14,019 bases of DNA from the NCBI GenBank assembly GCA_026770585.1, contig MU646381.1:503041-517059 (forward strand). The letters run 5' to 3'. The notes under the pieces were generated by a model. The model ran no database searches. It saw only the letters and a list, made by a program, of their open reading frames with translations, and was not told the origin of the DNA. The position numbers were made by a program, and so were the translations under genes. Positions 1 through 5,538 of the stretch are shown here, one piece after another (the stretch's first letter is position 1; each line of letters begins with the position of its first letter). Source of the stretch: Baffinella frigidus. Lineage: Eukaryota; Cryptophyceae; Cryptomonadales; Baffinellaceae.

Positions 1-66
1 ACCCCACACCCCACACCTCAAAACCCACCCCCCAAACCCCAAACCCCAAACCCTAAACCCTAATCC
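1..66. repeat. C-strand telomere-like heptamer array
   Basis: The window opens with CCCCACA, CCCCAAA and CCCTAAA heptamers, a degenerate form of the plant-type telomere repeat read on the C-rich strand. The units are mixed and not a pure terminal array, so this is subtelomeric or interstitial DNA and not a chromosome end. The following 84-150 segment (GCC-rich, ending in GTCAAACCCCACACC) resembles the interior of the tandem repeat downstream and is probably a partial earlier unit. Confidence 0.8.
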
Positions 67-151
67 TGAAACCGAAAGCAGGAAGCCAGCGCCGCCACCG
101 ACGCCGCCACCACCAGGGCGCGAGCGCGTCGCAAGGTCAAACCCCACACCC

Positions 152-433
152 CTCGTTTCCGCTCAAAAGTTGACGCATGTGTGCCGCACACCCAGCATGT
201 CAAGTTGAGAATAGTCTGTGAGTCACCCCGCGTGCGTCACCACCTGGTTGCGAGCCGCGCGTCGCAAGCTCAACTCCTAAACCCTAAACCCTAAACCCCA
301 GAACCCAGAACCCAGAATCCGAAACTCACTCGTGTGGGAAGGTCTAGCTCACACGAGGCGCGTCTCGTGTGTGGGAAGGTGCCTTCTAGCTCTGCCTCAG
401 TCTATTTGGACTCACCAATCTGCTTCCCCCGGG
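152..433. repeat. Subtelomeric tandem repeat, unit 1
   Basis: First of two diverged direct copies with a 282-bp period. Shared landmarks, in order, are CTCGTTTCCGCT, a CCGCACACCCAGCATGTCAA block, GAGAATAGTCTG, a CG-rich stretch, a short run of CCCTAAA/CCCAGAA heptamers, AGCTCACACGAG and GGGAAGGTGCCTT. The heptamer run sits inside the unit, so telomere-like sequence was amplified together with non-telomeric DNA. No convincing coding frame is shared by the two units. Confidence 0.8.
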
Positions 434-735
434 CTCGTTTCCGCTCCAAAGATGGCGGATGTGTACCGCACACCCAGCATGTCAACTTGAGAATAGTCTG
501 AGAGTCAAGACTACCCCGCGGGTATCGTGCGCCGCCGCCGGGGCGCGAGCCGCGCGTAGGAAGGTTGAACCCCAACCCCCAAAACCCAGAACCCAGAACC
601 CGAAACCCGAAACTCACACGGGTGGCAAGGTCCAGCTCACACGAGCGCGTCGGAAGGTGCCTTACACACCCCACAGTACCACCAGCAATCCAGCAATGAG
701 TACCACGAAACTAAATGCACCCTTCTGAGAGCCGC
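434..735. repeat. Subtelomeric tandem repeat, unit 2
   Basis: Second copy of the 282-bp repeat, starting at CTCGTTTCCGCT and ending near AAGGTGCCTT at 653-663. A degenerate echo continues at 727-752 (GCCGCGTGTGGGACGGTGCCTTA, split here as GCCGCGTGTGGG and ACGGTGCCTTA), so a third unit has decayed or been broken. The embedded heptamers are CCCAGAA and CCCGAAA, different variants from those in unit 1. Confidence 0.75.
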
Positions 736-1014
736 GTGTGGGACGGTGCCTTACCCTATTTCCGTTACCCAAAGATTCTATCCTAGATTTGCTTGTCGGT
801 GTGGAGATTTTTCATATTTCTAGGGCTTTGAATACCGGAATTTGTACCGGACACCCGGGAAGGTTTCTTACCCGGTTTCCGAAAGCGTCAAAAAGGGAGG
901 GTTTGGGAAAGTCGGGAGGTGCGCCGGAGATGTGTCGCTTTACATGGAGGATTTTTCTCGGGGGGGAAATGTGGGATGCGTGGCAAAAGCCACCCGCGTG
1001 TCAACTTGACCATC
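736..1014. other. Mostly unique spacer
   Basis: Nearly unique sequence with faint echoes of the upstream tandem repeat: TTTGTACCGGACACCC at about 841 and GCGTGTCAACTTGACC at about 995. One open frame crosses it on the plus strand, but its codon choice and composition give no reason to call a gene. I see no promoter, RNA gene or inverted repeat here. Confidence 0.4.
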
Positions 1015-1200
1015 TGCAAACCCTAAACCTAAACCCTACAAATTTACTCAAAACCCTAAACCCTTAACCCTAAACACCAGACACCAAACCCCAAACCCCA
1101 AACCCCAAACCCCAAACCCCAAACACCAAACACCAAACCCCAAACCCCAACCTCCAAACCCCACACCCCACACCCCACACCCCAAACCCCAACACCCAAA
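1015..1200. repeat. C-strand telomere-like array, CCCCAAA type
   Basis: Begins with canonical AAACCCTAAACC units and passes into a run of CCCCAAA from about 1086 to 1150, then CACCCCA units. The 7-bp register is kept while the unit changes, as expected when variant heptamers are amplified locally. Read on the other strand it gives long G/V/W/F-rich open frames, which are artefacts of the period. Confidence 0.85.
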
Positions 1201-1204
1201 GCAG

Positions 1205-1249
1205 GGCGGACTCCAAGGGCAGATCCAACGGCTCCAACGTCAGTCCGCC
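1205..1249. repeat. Inverted repeat inside an island within the telomere-like array
   Basis: GGCGGACT (1205-1212) and its exact reverse complement AGTCCGCC (1242-1249) bracket a loop that repeats TCCAACGGCTCCAACG. The non-telomeric island at about 1200-1290 interrupts two CCCCAAA arrays, so a small foldback insertion is possible. An 8-bp arm is only moderate evidence. Confidence 0.45.
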
Positions 1250-1295
1250 AAAAAGCTCCAACGCCGCGCGGGCCAAGGGTGGGGGGGAGCAGGCA

Positions 1296-1500
1296 AGCCC
1301 CTAACCCCACCCCCAAACCCTAAACCCTGAAACCCAAACCCTGAACCCTGAACCCTAAACCCCAAATCCGAGCCCCAAACCCCAAACCCCAAACCCCGAC
1401 CCCCAAACCCCAAATCCCAAACCCCAAACCCTAAACCCCCAACCCCCAACCCCCAACCCCCAACCCCCAACCCCAAACCCTCAACCCCAACACCACACAC
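1296..1500. repeat. C-strand telomere-like array, CCCTGAA and CCCCCAA types
   Basis: Heptamers change along the array: CCCTGAA and CCCTAAA first, then CCCCAAA, then a homogeneous run of CCCCCAA at about 1437-1475. After this point the C-rich orientation is lost until about 5.7 kb. No gene. Confidence 0.85.
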
Positions 1501-1519
1501 AGGGGATGCCACCCAACGC

Positions 1520-1610
1520 CGCGAAGCTTCGCGCGTCCCTTGGGAAATAAGTCAACTATGGGAGATAAGTCAACTGTCAACCTCTTACATGTAAGTCAAC
1601 CTGTCAACTT
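1520..1610. repeat. 14-bp palindrome and TAAGTCAAC repeats
   Basis: CGCGAAGCTTCGCG at 1520-1533 is a perfect 14-bp palindrome. It is followed by three copies of TAAGTCAAC at 1548, 1566 and 1592. The first two lie in an 18-bp direct repeat (TGGGA-ATAAGTCAACT). Short clustered direct repeats next to a palindrome could bind a protein, but nothing here identifies one. Confidence 0.5.
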
Positions 1611-1766
1611 ACTCCCAGGCTGGGCAATATTCCTAAACTGTGACCCCCCAGGGGGGGGAGAGAAGGGGCGTGTGGGGCGGGGCGGGGCGAGTGAATAAAG
1701 CGTCATGTTCTGTACATTTCCTTTATGGAGGATTAATGGGCCTGTCACTGAAATTACATGTGGCTC
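1611..1766. other. Unique, G-rich spacer
   Basis: Unique sequence with G-runs at 1650-1690. I see no repeat, RNA gene or convincing coding region. Confidence 0.35.
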
Positions 1767-1886
1767 TACAGGGGTACCTCGCTCATAAGAAAGCGCACCC
1801 CCCCAGGACCACCATAGGGCCCTATGCGTAGGCCTACTGTAGTTTCCTAGGAGGAGGCGCTTTCATATGAGCGAAGTATCCGTGTA
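1767..1886. mobile_element. MITE-1 copy a (CAGGGGTACC terminal inverted repeats)
   Basis: A 120-bp segment with imperfect terminal inverted repeats. The left arm is TACAGGGGTACCTCGCTCAT and the right arm, read in reverse complement, is TACACGGATACTTCGCTCAT. The arms continue inward through AAGCGC and a CCT-rich tract. The centre holds the 12-bp palindrome ATAGGGCCCTAT (1814-1825). Both ends abut TA, compatible with a TA target-site duplication. There is no transposase, so this would be a non-autonomous element. A related copy lies at 2545-2668. Confidence 0.7.
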
Positions 1887-2360
1887 CAATGTCAAGGCGG
1901 GACTTCTTACGGCTCATACATGTAGACTTCTGGATCACTTGTCTTTAGGTGGAGAGTAAAAAAAGAAGAAGAATTTGGCATTTATTTGCGGCAAAGCTGG
2001 GCGCGTCCTTCGGAAGGGGGGGGGGGGAATGAAGCAACGCGAAAAGTTGACGGTGCTAGTCCTAAACCGTCAAGTTTGGGGCGTGTTTATTTTTTCCAGA
2101 TTTATTGTGTTGAAGCACGGCCGCGCACGAGCCAGGAGTCGAGATGGGAGGGGGCATGGGGCCCTAGGCCAGGCCCTAACGGCGCACCGAAGGGTGTTGA
2201 TAGCCCCGCCTGGCTGGGGGTAAGTTGACAGGTGACTTGAGGTGATGGCGTGACGGGTGGTGTGGTGTGGTTGCGGGGAAGTGGGAGAGGGGGGGGCCTG
2301 ACGGTGCACATGCGGGATTGGCAGCGCAGGTGCGTAGTGCAACAAGCGTCGCATTCCAAG
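1887..2360. other. Unique region without a supported gene
   Basis: Several overlapping open frames on both strands cross 1975-2359, none with a recognisable domain or repeated paralogue. A poly-G tract lies at about 2018-2028, and short GTTGACAGGTGACTTGAGGT-like repeats at about 2224-2245. I see no promoter or RNA gene. Confidence 0.35.
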
Positions 2361-2510
2361 GTACCTTACGGTAGCATGTCCCTAGGGACCCAGGGGTTTC
2401 CTAGGGTGTGAATATATGGCTGGTACACGTTGTTTGTGTACCGAGGTATGGTCTTCCTTGAAAACGCCTCCCGCCTAAATTTAGGACCCTAGTAATCACC
2501 CCGAATACAG
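2361..2510. repeat. Decayed fragments of two inverted-repeat families
   Basis: Positions 2361-2420 (CTTACGGTAG, TCCCTAGGGA, GTGTGAATATATGG) align with 8411-8475 (CCCTACGGTAG, TCCCTAGGGG, GGGTGAATAGATGG). Positions 2460-2492 (GAAAACGCCTCC, then TTTAGGACCCTAG) resemble the inner left arm of MITE-1 copy b. I read this as a graveyard of older copies. Confidence 0.45.
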
Positions 2511-2544
2511 TGGATCTAACGGCCCGAGGCGGGCTCGTCCTGGA

Positions 2545-2668
2545 CTACAGGGGTACCTCGCTCGCAAGAAACCGCCTCCCCCTAGGACCCTACAGCAGGA
2601 CCTTGCCTGGGGACCTATGGTGGTCCTAGGGTGGGGGGCAGTTCCTTATGAGCGAGGTACCCCTGTAG
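2545..2668. mobile_element. MITE-1 copy b (perfect 19-bp terminal inverted repeats)
   Basis: CTACAGGGGTACCTCGCTC at 2545-2563 is exactly reverse-complemented at 2650-2668, with imperfect pairing continuing inward through CCTAGGACC. The 124-bp length and the arm sequence match copy a at 1767, establishing a family of two. The outermost TA on each side may be the target-site duplication. The near-perfect arms suggest this copy moved more recently than copy a. Confidence 0.8.
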
Positions 2669-2819
2669 GTCCCCACACTCCTCCCTCCAGCGCGGTTCCA
2701 CCTACCCAGGGCGAGTGCCCGCTTACGGTGTAGGGCGAACGCCCACTCCTCACTCTACTTGTAACACTCAGGGCGAGTTCCCGATGGAGGGATACATGCC
2801 CGGATCCTGGGAAGTAGTG
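2669..2819. other. Unique spacer
   Basis: Contains three spaced copies of an AGGGCGA(A/G) motif (about 2708, 2732 and 2770). Otherwise no structure, RNA gene or supported coding region. A minus-strand open frame passes through from the M1 module downstream. Confidence 0.3.
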
Positions 2820-2890
2820 ACTGAGAGGGACTGCTGGGGGTACATCGGGGTGTGTGCGCGCCACCCCTCCGTCTCCTCCATCTCGTCCCC
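2820..2890 (-). other. M1 module copy 1, candidate micro-exon
   Basis: Read on the minus strand, the module starts after CAAACAG (CAG at 2893-2891) and translates as GDEMEETEGWRAHTPMYPQQ and onward. Almost every codon ends in G or C. Against copy 2, five of nine differences are at third positions and only one at a first. Four copies share the start, each right after a CAG, which fits a 3' splice site. No common GT ends the module, so the downstream edge is undefined. The product is unrecognised, and a non-coding repeat remains possible. Confidence 0.35.
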
Positions 2891-2929
2891 CTGTTTGACA
2901 AGAGGAACATAATTAGAGATTATGGATGA

Positions 2930-3115
2930 GAGATTGGAGATCGGGGATTAGGGGTTAGAGGCTAGGGGTATTAGGGGTTGGGGATGAAGGTTTAGGAATT
3001 AGTGGGAATTAGGGGGTGGAGATGAGGGTTTAGGAATTAGTGTTTGGGGTTAGGGGGTTAGGGGGTTAGGGGTTCGCGCATCCCTCATCCCTTAAGAGAT
3101 GAGGGATTAGGGGTG
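2930..3115. repeat. G-strand degenerate heptamers
   Basis: Degenerate GGGATTAG, GGGTTAG and GGGGATGA units. This is the first G-rich orientation on the plus strand, opposite to 1-1500. It separates M1 copies 1 and 2. Confidence 0.7.
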
Positions 3116-3118
3116 GCA

Positions 3119-3186
3119 GAGAGGGACTGCTGGGGATGCATCGGGCTGTGCGCGCGCCACCCCTCCGTCTCCTCCTTCTCATCTCC
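3119..3186 (-). other. M1 module copy 2, candidate micro-exon
   Basis: The minus strand reads TTTCGAACAG followed by the module, translating as GDEKEETEGWRAHSPMHPQQ. Differences from copy 1 are conservative or synonymous (T/S, Y/H, GGG/GGA, GAC/GAT). The downstream edge is again telomere-like (CCCCTAATCCC). Confidence 0.35.
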
Positions 3187-3323
3187 CTGTTCGAAACAAT
3201 GAACCCCATTAGGGATTACTGATGCGGGATTATGGATTGGCGATGAGGGATTAGGGAATAGGGATTGTGCATTAGGTTTTAGAGTTTAGGAATTAGTGTT
3301 TGGGGTTTAGGGTTCGGGGGTTA

Positions 3324-3358
3324 GGGATGAGGGATGAGGGATGAGGGATGAGGGATGA
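3324..3358. repeat. Five perfect GGGATGA heptamers
   Basis: Five uninterrupted GGGATGA units, followed by GGGGTGAG. The unit is a TTTAGGG variant kept in the same 7-bp register as the surrounding array, showing local amplification of one variant. Confidence 0.9.
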
Positions 3359-3384
3359 GGGGTGAGAGGAAAGGGTTAGGGGTG

Positions 3385-3455
3385 GCAGAGAGGGACTGCT
3401 GGGGATGCATCGGGCTGTGCGCGCGCCACCCCTCCGTCTCCTCCATCTCATCCCC
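3385..3455 (-). other. M1 module copy 3, candidate micro-exon
   Basis: Nearly identical to copy 2. It has the clearest splice-acceptor context of the family: on the minus strand the module is preceded by CTCAATATTTTTGCAG, a T-rich tract ending in CAG. The frame reads GDEMEETEGWRAHSPMHPQQ. The start-to-start distances of the four copies are about 296, 269 and 182 bp. Confidence 0.4.
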
Positions 3456-3589
3456 CTGCAAAAATATTGAGATTAATTGAGTATTTGTTAATTTGGGGAG
3501 TAGGGATTGGGGATGAGGGATGCGGGATGAGGGTGTATCGGATTGGGGTTTAGGGATGAGAGACTCGGGGTTAGCGATGGTTTATGGTG

Positions 3590-3637
3590 AATCGGGGCTT
3601 GCGCGCGCCACCCCCCCGTCTCCTCCATCTCATCTCC
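3590..3637 (-). other. M1 module copy 4, shortened
   Basis: On the minus strand, after ACCCCCAG, the frame reads GDEMEETGGWRAQAPIHH and then leaves the family. The acceptor-side context is now made of telomere-like CCCGAACCCCCAG, so a splice-like CAG can arise directly from the heptamer array. Confidence 0.3.
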
Positions 3638-3639
3638 CT

Positions 3640-3733
3640 GGGGTTCGGGGTTCGGGTTTCGGGTTTCGGGTTTCGGGTTTCGGGTTTCTGGTTCCGTGTT
3701 TTGGGTTTCTGGTTCCGAGTTTCAGGTTCCGGG
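3640..3733. repeat. TTTCGGG array
   Basis: GTTCGGG passes into five consecutive TTTCGGG units, then degenerates to TTCTGGTTCCG. A third heptamer variant is dominant here. Confidence 0.85.
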
Positions 3734-3760
3734 ATGCATTTGCATAGCGGGCAATCAAGG

Positions 3761-3814
3761 TCTCTCTCTCTCTCCCGCCCCCCCCCCTCTCTCTCCCTCT
3801 CTCTCTCTCTCTCT
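3761..3814. repeat. CT microsatellite 1
   Basis: (CT)n interrupted by a C-run. It abuts a decayed M2 module at about 3731-3760 through the junction CAAGGTCTCT. The same junction type recurs at the other CT arrays, so the microsatellite is part of a composite repeat unit. Confidence 0.9.
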
Positions 3815-3878
3815 AGTTTTCGGTTTTCGTTTTTCGTTTTTTGTTTTGTTGTTGTTGGTTTTCGGTTTTCGGGATGAC

Positions 3879-3914
3879 CTCAGCATACATGTCTTGACTG
3901 TCGAATCCGATAGT
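3879..3914 (-). other. M2 module, diverged copy
   Basis: On the minus strand the module reads IGFDSQDMYAE and then GAG|GTCATC, the same GAG|GT edge seen in every M2 copy. Downstream are CCCGAAAACCGAAAACC-type heptamers. This is the most diverged copy with the edge still intact. Confidence 0.3.
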
Positions 3915-4013
3915 CAGTCAACGCCTCTCTCTCTGGCTTTCGGCTTTCGGGTTTCCAGTCTGCCCTTGGGCGTGGTCCCAACCCCCAACCCCCATTTCGG
4001 TTCTCGGGACCAC

Positions 4014-4056
4014 CTCTGCATTTGTACAGCGGTTGTTGAGCCCGACTACGAAGCAA
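4014..4056 (-). other. M2 module copy, candidate exon
   Basis: The minus-strand frame reads FVVGLNNRCTNAE followed by GAG|GTGGTC. Compared with the copy at 4692, six of nine differences over the shared codons are at third positions. Upstream on the minus strand lies a (GA)n tract, downstream telomere-like sequence. Confidence 0.35.
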
Positions 4057-4058
4057 CG

Positions 4059-4071
4059 TCTCTCTCTCCCT

Positions 4072-4132
<61 letters not shown>
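4059..4132. repeat. CT microsatellite 2
   Basis: A long, nearly pure (CT)n tract next to an M2 module. Open frames of S/L or R/E repeats on the two strands are products of the dinucleotide and not proteins. Confidence 0.95.
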
Positions 4133-4135
<3 letters not shown>

Positions 4136-4142
4136 TTCGGGT

Positions 4143-4170
4143 TTCTGAATCCGACGCGCGAGAGCAGTCA

Positions 4171-4172
<2 letters not shown>
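4143..4172 (-). other. Truncated M2 module
   Basis: The minus strand reads CTCTCGCGCGTCGGATTCA, which aligns with CTCTCGCGCGTTGGCTTCA in the intact copy at 4692-4760 and then breaks into heptamers. Only the N-terminal half of the module survives. Confidence 0.35.
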
Positions 4173-4208
<36 letters not shown>

Positions 4209-4247
4209 CGCTCTCTCTGTCTCTCTCTCTCTCGCTCTCTCTCTCTC
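4173..4247. repeat. CT microsatellite 3
   Basis: (CT)n with CTCG interruptions. It carries the same CAAGGTCTCT junction to an M2 fragment as the array at 3761. Confidence 0.95.
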
Positions 4248-4277
4248 ATGTTTTCGTGTTTCGTGTTTCGTATGAAC

Positions 4278-4313
4278 CTCAGCGTTGGTGTAGCGGTTGT
4301 TGAACCCAACGCT
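4278..4313 (-). other. M2 module copy with flanking CAG and GT
   Basis: On the minus strand, GGCAG precedes SVGFNNRYTNAE, which ends at GAG|GTTCAT. The module is therefore bounded by AG and GT, as a 36-nt in-phase exon would be. At the DNA level, AGCGTTGG (4281-4288) pairs exactly with CCAACGCT (4306-4313), so a hairpin is an alternative reason for conservation. Confidence 0.4.
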
Positions 4314-4500
4314 CTGCCTGGCTCGGGTTGACTGATCATTTTCACTCCACAAGTTGACGGGTGTGCACCAACCCCCCGGGGAATTGACTTGCGGTCTCGC
4401 CAAATTGGCGAGACGAAATCGTGTGAGGCAGGGCTACTTATAGCTACCAACACGACCGCCTCATCGCCGCCATGTATGGTTTTGGGCGAAGGTTTGGGGC
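4314..4500. other. Spacer between M2 copies
   Basis: Non-repetitive spacer containing the near-palindrome TCTCGCCAAATTGGCGAGA at 4395-4413 (perfect stem TCTCGCCAA/TTGGCGAGA, one-base centre). No supported gene of its own. Long minus-strand frames run through it from the M2 units. Confidence 0.45.
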
Positions 4501-4504
4501 TGAC

Positions 4505-4535
4505 CTCGGCGTTGGTGTAGCGGTTGTTGAAGCAA
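4505..4535 (-). other. M2 module fused to the tail of an M3 unit
   Basis: The minus strand runs from the M3 tail (AGGTTTGCT) directly into the M2 body (TCAACAACCGCTACACC) and ends at GAG|GTCAGC. The M3 tail in unaffected copies is CGGTTTGCT followed by a stop. The short similarity GGTTTGCT versus GTTGGCTTCA at the joint suggests recombination between modules. Confidence 0.4.
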
Positions 4536-4543
4536 ACCTGGTT

Positions 4544-4663
4544 GTGGCCCTAATTAAATGGTCAATTAGGGCCCTAATTAACCATAGGAGAACAGCTATG
4601 ACAGTTGGGAGAACCACCCCACCGCCACCGCCGCGAACACCGCGCAAACCACCAACACAGGGT
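4544..4663 (-). pseudogene. M3 unit A, start lost and frame shifted
   Basis: The minus strand encodes LVVCAVFAAVAVG and then, in the next frame, LPTVIAVLLWLIRALIDHLI. Both halves match the single membrane helix of the intact M3 peptide at 6549-6677. The ATG present in the other units is gone, and a length change moves the second half out of frame. It lies 28 nt beyond the GAG|GT edge of the M2 exon candidate and runs into another M2 module, so M2 and M3 are interleaved. Confidence 0.5.
4546..4579. repeat. Nested inverted repeats around AGGGCCCT
   Basis: GGCCCTAATT (4546-4555) pairs with AATTAGGGCC (4564-4573) across an 8-nt loop. The second arm is also half of the perfect 16-bp palindrome AATTAGGGCCCTAATT (4564-4579). 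The same hairpin recurs in M3 units C, D and E, where most arm changes leave G-U pairs in a plus-strand RNA. Confidence 0.7.
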
Positions 4664-4691
4664 GTGGAGGGGAGGGGGTTTCGGAACTGAC

Positions 4692-4760
4692 CTCGCCGTT
4701 GGTGTAGCGGTTGTTGAAGCCAACGCGCGAGAGGATCTCCTTGGCCCGTTGCGTCTTCAC
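4692..4760 (-). CDS. M2 exon candidate, longest copy
   Basis: A 69-nt in-phase segment bounded on the minus strand by ATCAG upstream and GAG|GTCAGT downstream. It encodes 23 residues that include KEILSRVGFNNRYTNGE. It looks like a real protein segment: amphipathic KEILSR followed by GFNNRYTN. By my count 21 of 23 codons end in G or C. The C-terminal half recurs in four other modules at 3879-4535, always ending in GAG|GT. I do not recognise the protein. The bounding CAG|GTGAAG could also be a donor, which would move the exon. No start codon belongs to it. Confidence 0.4.
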
Positions 4761-4766
4761 CTGATG

Positions 4767-4945
4767 CCCATAGGGAGCCGTTCCTTCAGGAACAATAGGG
4801 AGTTGGAGCCGTTCCTTCAGAAACAATAGGGAATTTGAGCCGTTCCTCCAGAAACAATAGGGAATTGGAGCCGTTCCTCCAGAAACATCAGGGGATTGGA
4901 GCCGTCAGCGTCAATTCTGAAGGAACGGCTCCAATTTCCTATGGG
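4767..4945. repeat. Foldback element with one arm expanded as a 31-bp tandem repeat
   Basis: The outer ends are inverted: CCCATAGG (4767-4774) and CCTATGGG (4938-4945). Between them, GAGCCGTTCC(T/C)(T/C)CAG-type units start at 4775, 4806, 4837, 4868 and 4899, an exact 31-bp period. They are followed by one inverted copy, CTGAAGGAACGGCTCCAATT, from 4917. The simplest reading is a hairpin element whose left arm grew by slippage or repeated hairpin repair. A single-arm relative lies at 5160-5209. Confidence 0.8.
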
Positions 4946-4974
4946 AGCGGGAATTTGAGTTAAACCCGAAACGG

Positions 4975-5104
4975 GTAGGAGGTGGAGTTAGAATCCATCC
5001 GGAAAATACTCATATGAGCGGCCGACACGGGGTACAGCAGTGGCACAATGCGTAGCATGTGCGGCGCTGACGCTGGTCGTTTGGCAATAAATTATCAATC
5101 TCTC
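4975..5104. repeat. P1 dispersed repeat, copy 1
   Basis: A 130-bp block repeated at 8503-8630 and 8769-8899 in the same orientation. Against the third copy I count seven differences, about 95% identity. It carries GAATCCATCCGGAAA, GAGCGGCCGACACGGG and TTGGCAATAAATTATCAAT. The plus frame contains a hydrophobic stretch (AQCVACAALTLVVWQ, then stop), while the minus frame is also open through the same block. Substitution positions do not favour either strand, so coding status is unresolved. Confidence 0.8.
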
Positions 5105-5159
5105 CGAACCCGGAACCCGACACGGTCTTAGCCCGTTCGGTCCGCACCTATTCCACATC

Positions 5160-5209
5160 GGAAATTGGAGCCGCCAGCCTCGTTTTTGAAGGCAACGCTC
5201 CAATTCCCT
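5160..5209. repeat. Short foldback relative of the 4767 element
   Basis: GGAAATTGGAGC and GCTCCAATTCCC form an 11-of-12 inverted pair around a loop containing CCGCCAGCCTCG and TTTTTGAAGG. This matches the terminal unit of the 31-bp array (about 4893-4942). A further fragment, GGGAATTGGAGCC, lies at about 8106. This single-unit form probably resembles the state before tandem expansion. Confidence 0.65.
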
Positions 5210-5288
5210 ATGGCCAACCACGCCAGACTCTCCGAAGGGGTCGCCAAAAGTAAATCCTCCCTCAGGTCGATGGTTTTCAAAAGTCAAA

Positions 5289-5306
5289 CCCGCGGATATC
5301 CGCGGG
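5289..5306. repeat. Perfect 18-bp palindrome
   Basis: CCCGCGGATATCCGCGGG is its own reverse complement. One mismatched position further out, AA/TT pairing resumes. Perfect 18-bp palindromes are expected well under once in 14 kb by chance. It could be a dimeric protein site or a remnant of hairpin closure. Nothing nearby says which. Confidence 0.85.
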
Positions 5307-5538
5307 GTTCATTGATTTCACCCCCTCCAACACTCTGGCGTGGAAGCGGCCAGCGAGGGAGGGTCGTTAGTACGAGAATGGACCATTGCCAGTGCATTGC
5401 CAAGTAAGGGATGCCGCGAACCGTGAACCTTCGAGACGAACGCAGGGTGTGGGGAGGGGCTTTCGGTTTCCTCAGTTCTGACGTGGGAAAAGGGGGTTTA
5501 GGGCTTCGGGTTCCCTTAGTTCTGATGGGGGGGTGGGG
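5307..5538. other. Unique spacer
   Basis: No supported gene. Two short segments with TTTCGGTTTCCTCAGTTCTGA and CTTCGGGTTCCCTTAGTTCTGA character (about 5460-5482 and 5504-5524) form a small direct repeat. Flanking G-runs resemble the telomere-like arrays. Confidence 0.35.

Noticed and set aside
1056-1512. Minus-strand open frames rich in Gly, Val, Trp, Phe and Leu
   Set aside because: They are translations of CCCCAAA-type heptamers. A 7-bp repeat gives a 7-residue periodic peptide in every frame, so openness carries no information.
4278-4313. Possible tRNA or tRNA-derived SINE head (GTTGGTGTAGCGGTTG resembles a box A)
   Set aside because: No cloverleaf, no consistent box B at the right distance and no acceptor stem. 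The repeated unit ends abruptly at GAG|GT on the other strand.
3584-4453. Ser/Leu-repeat and Arg/Glu-repeat open frames on both strands
   Set aside because: Produced by CT microsatellites and TTTCGGG units. Only the short M2 modules inside them show codon-level conservation.
4767-4930. CRISPR-like array with 31-bp periodicity
   Set aside because: The whole 31 bp repeats, leaving no variable spacers. The array is one arm of an inverted repeat and the context is eukaryotic.
4988-5287. 99-residue minus-strand open frame through P1 copy 1
   Set aside because: The part shared with other P1 copies is also open on the plus strand, codon-position changes favour neither strand, and the remainder has no conserved partner.
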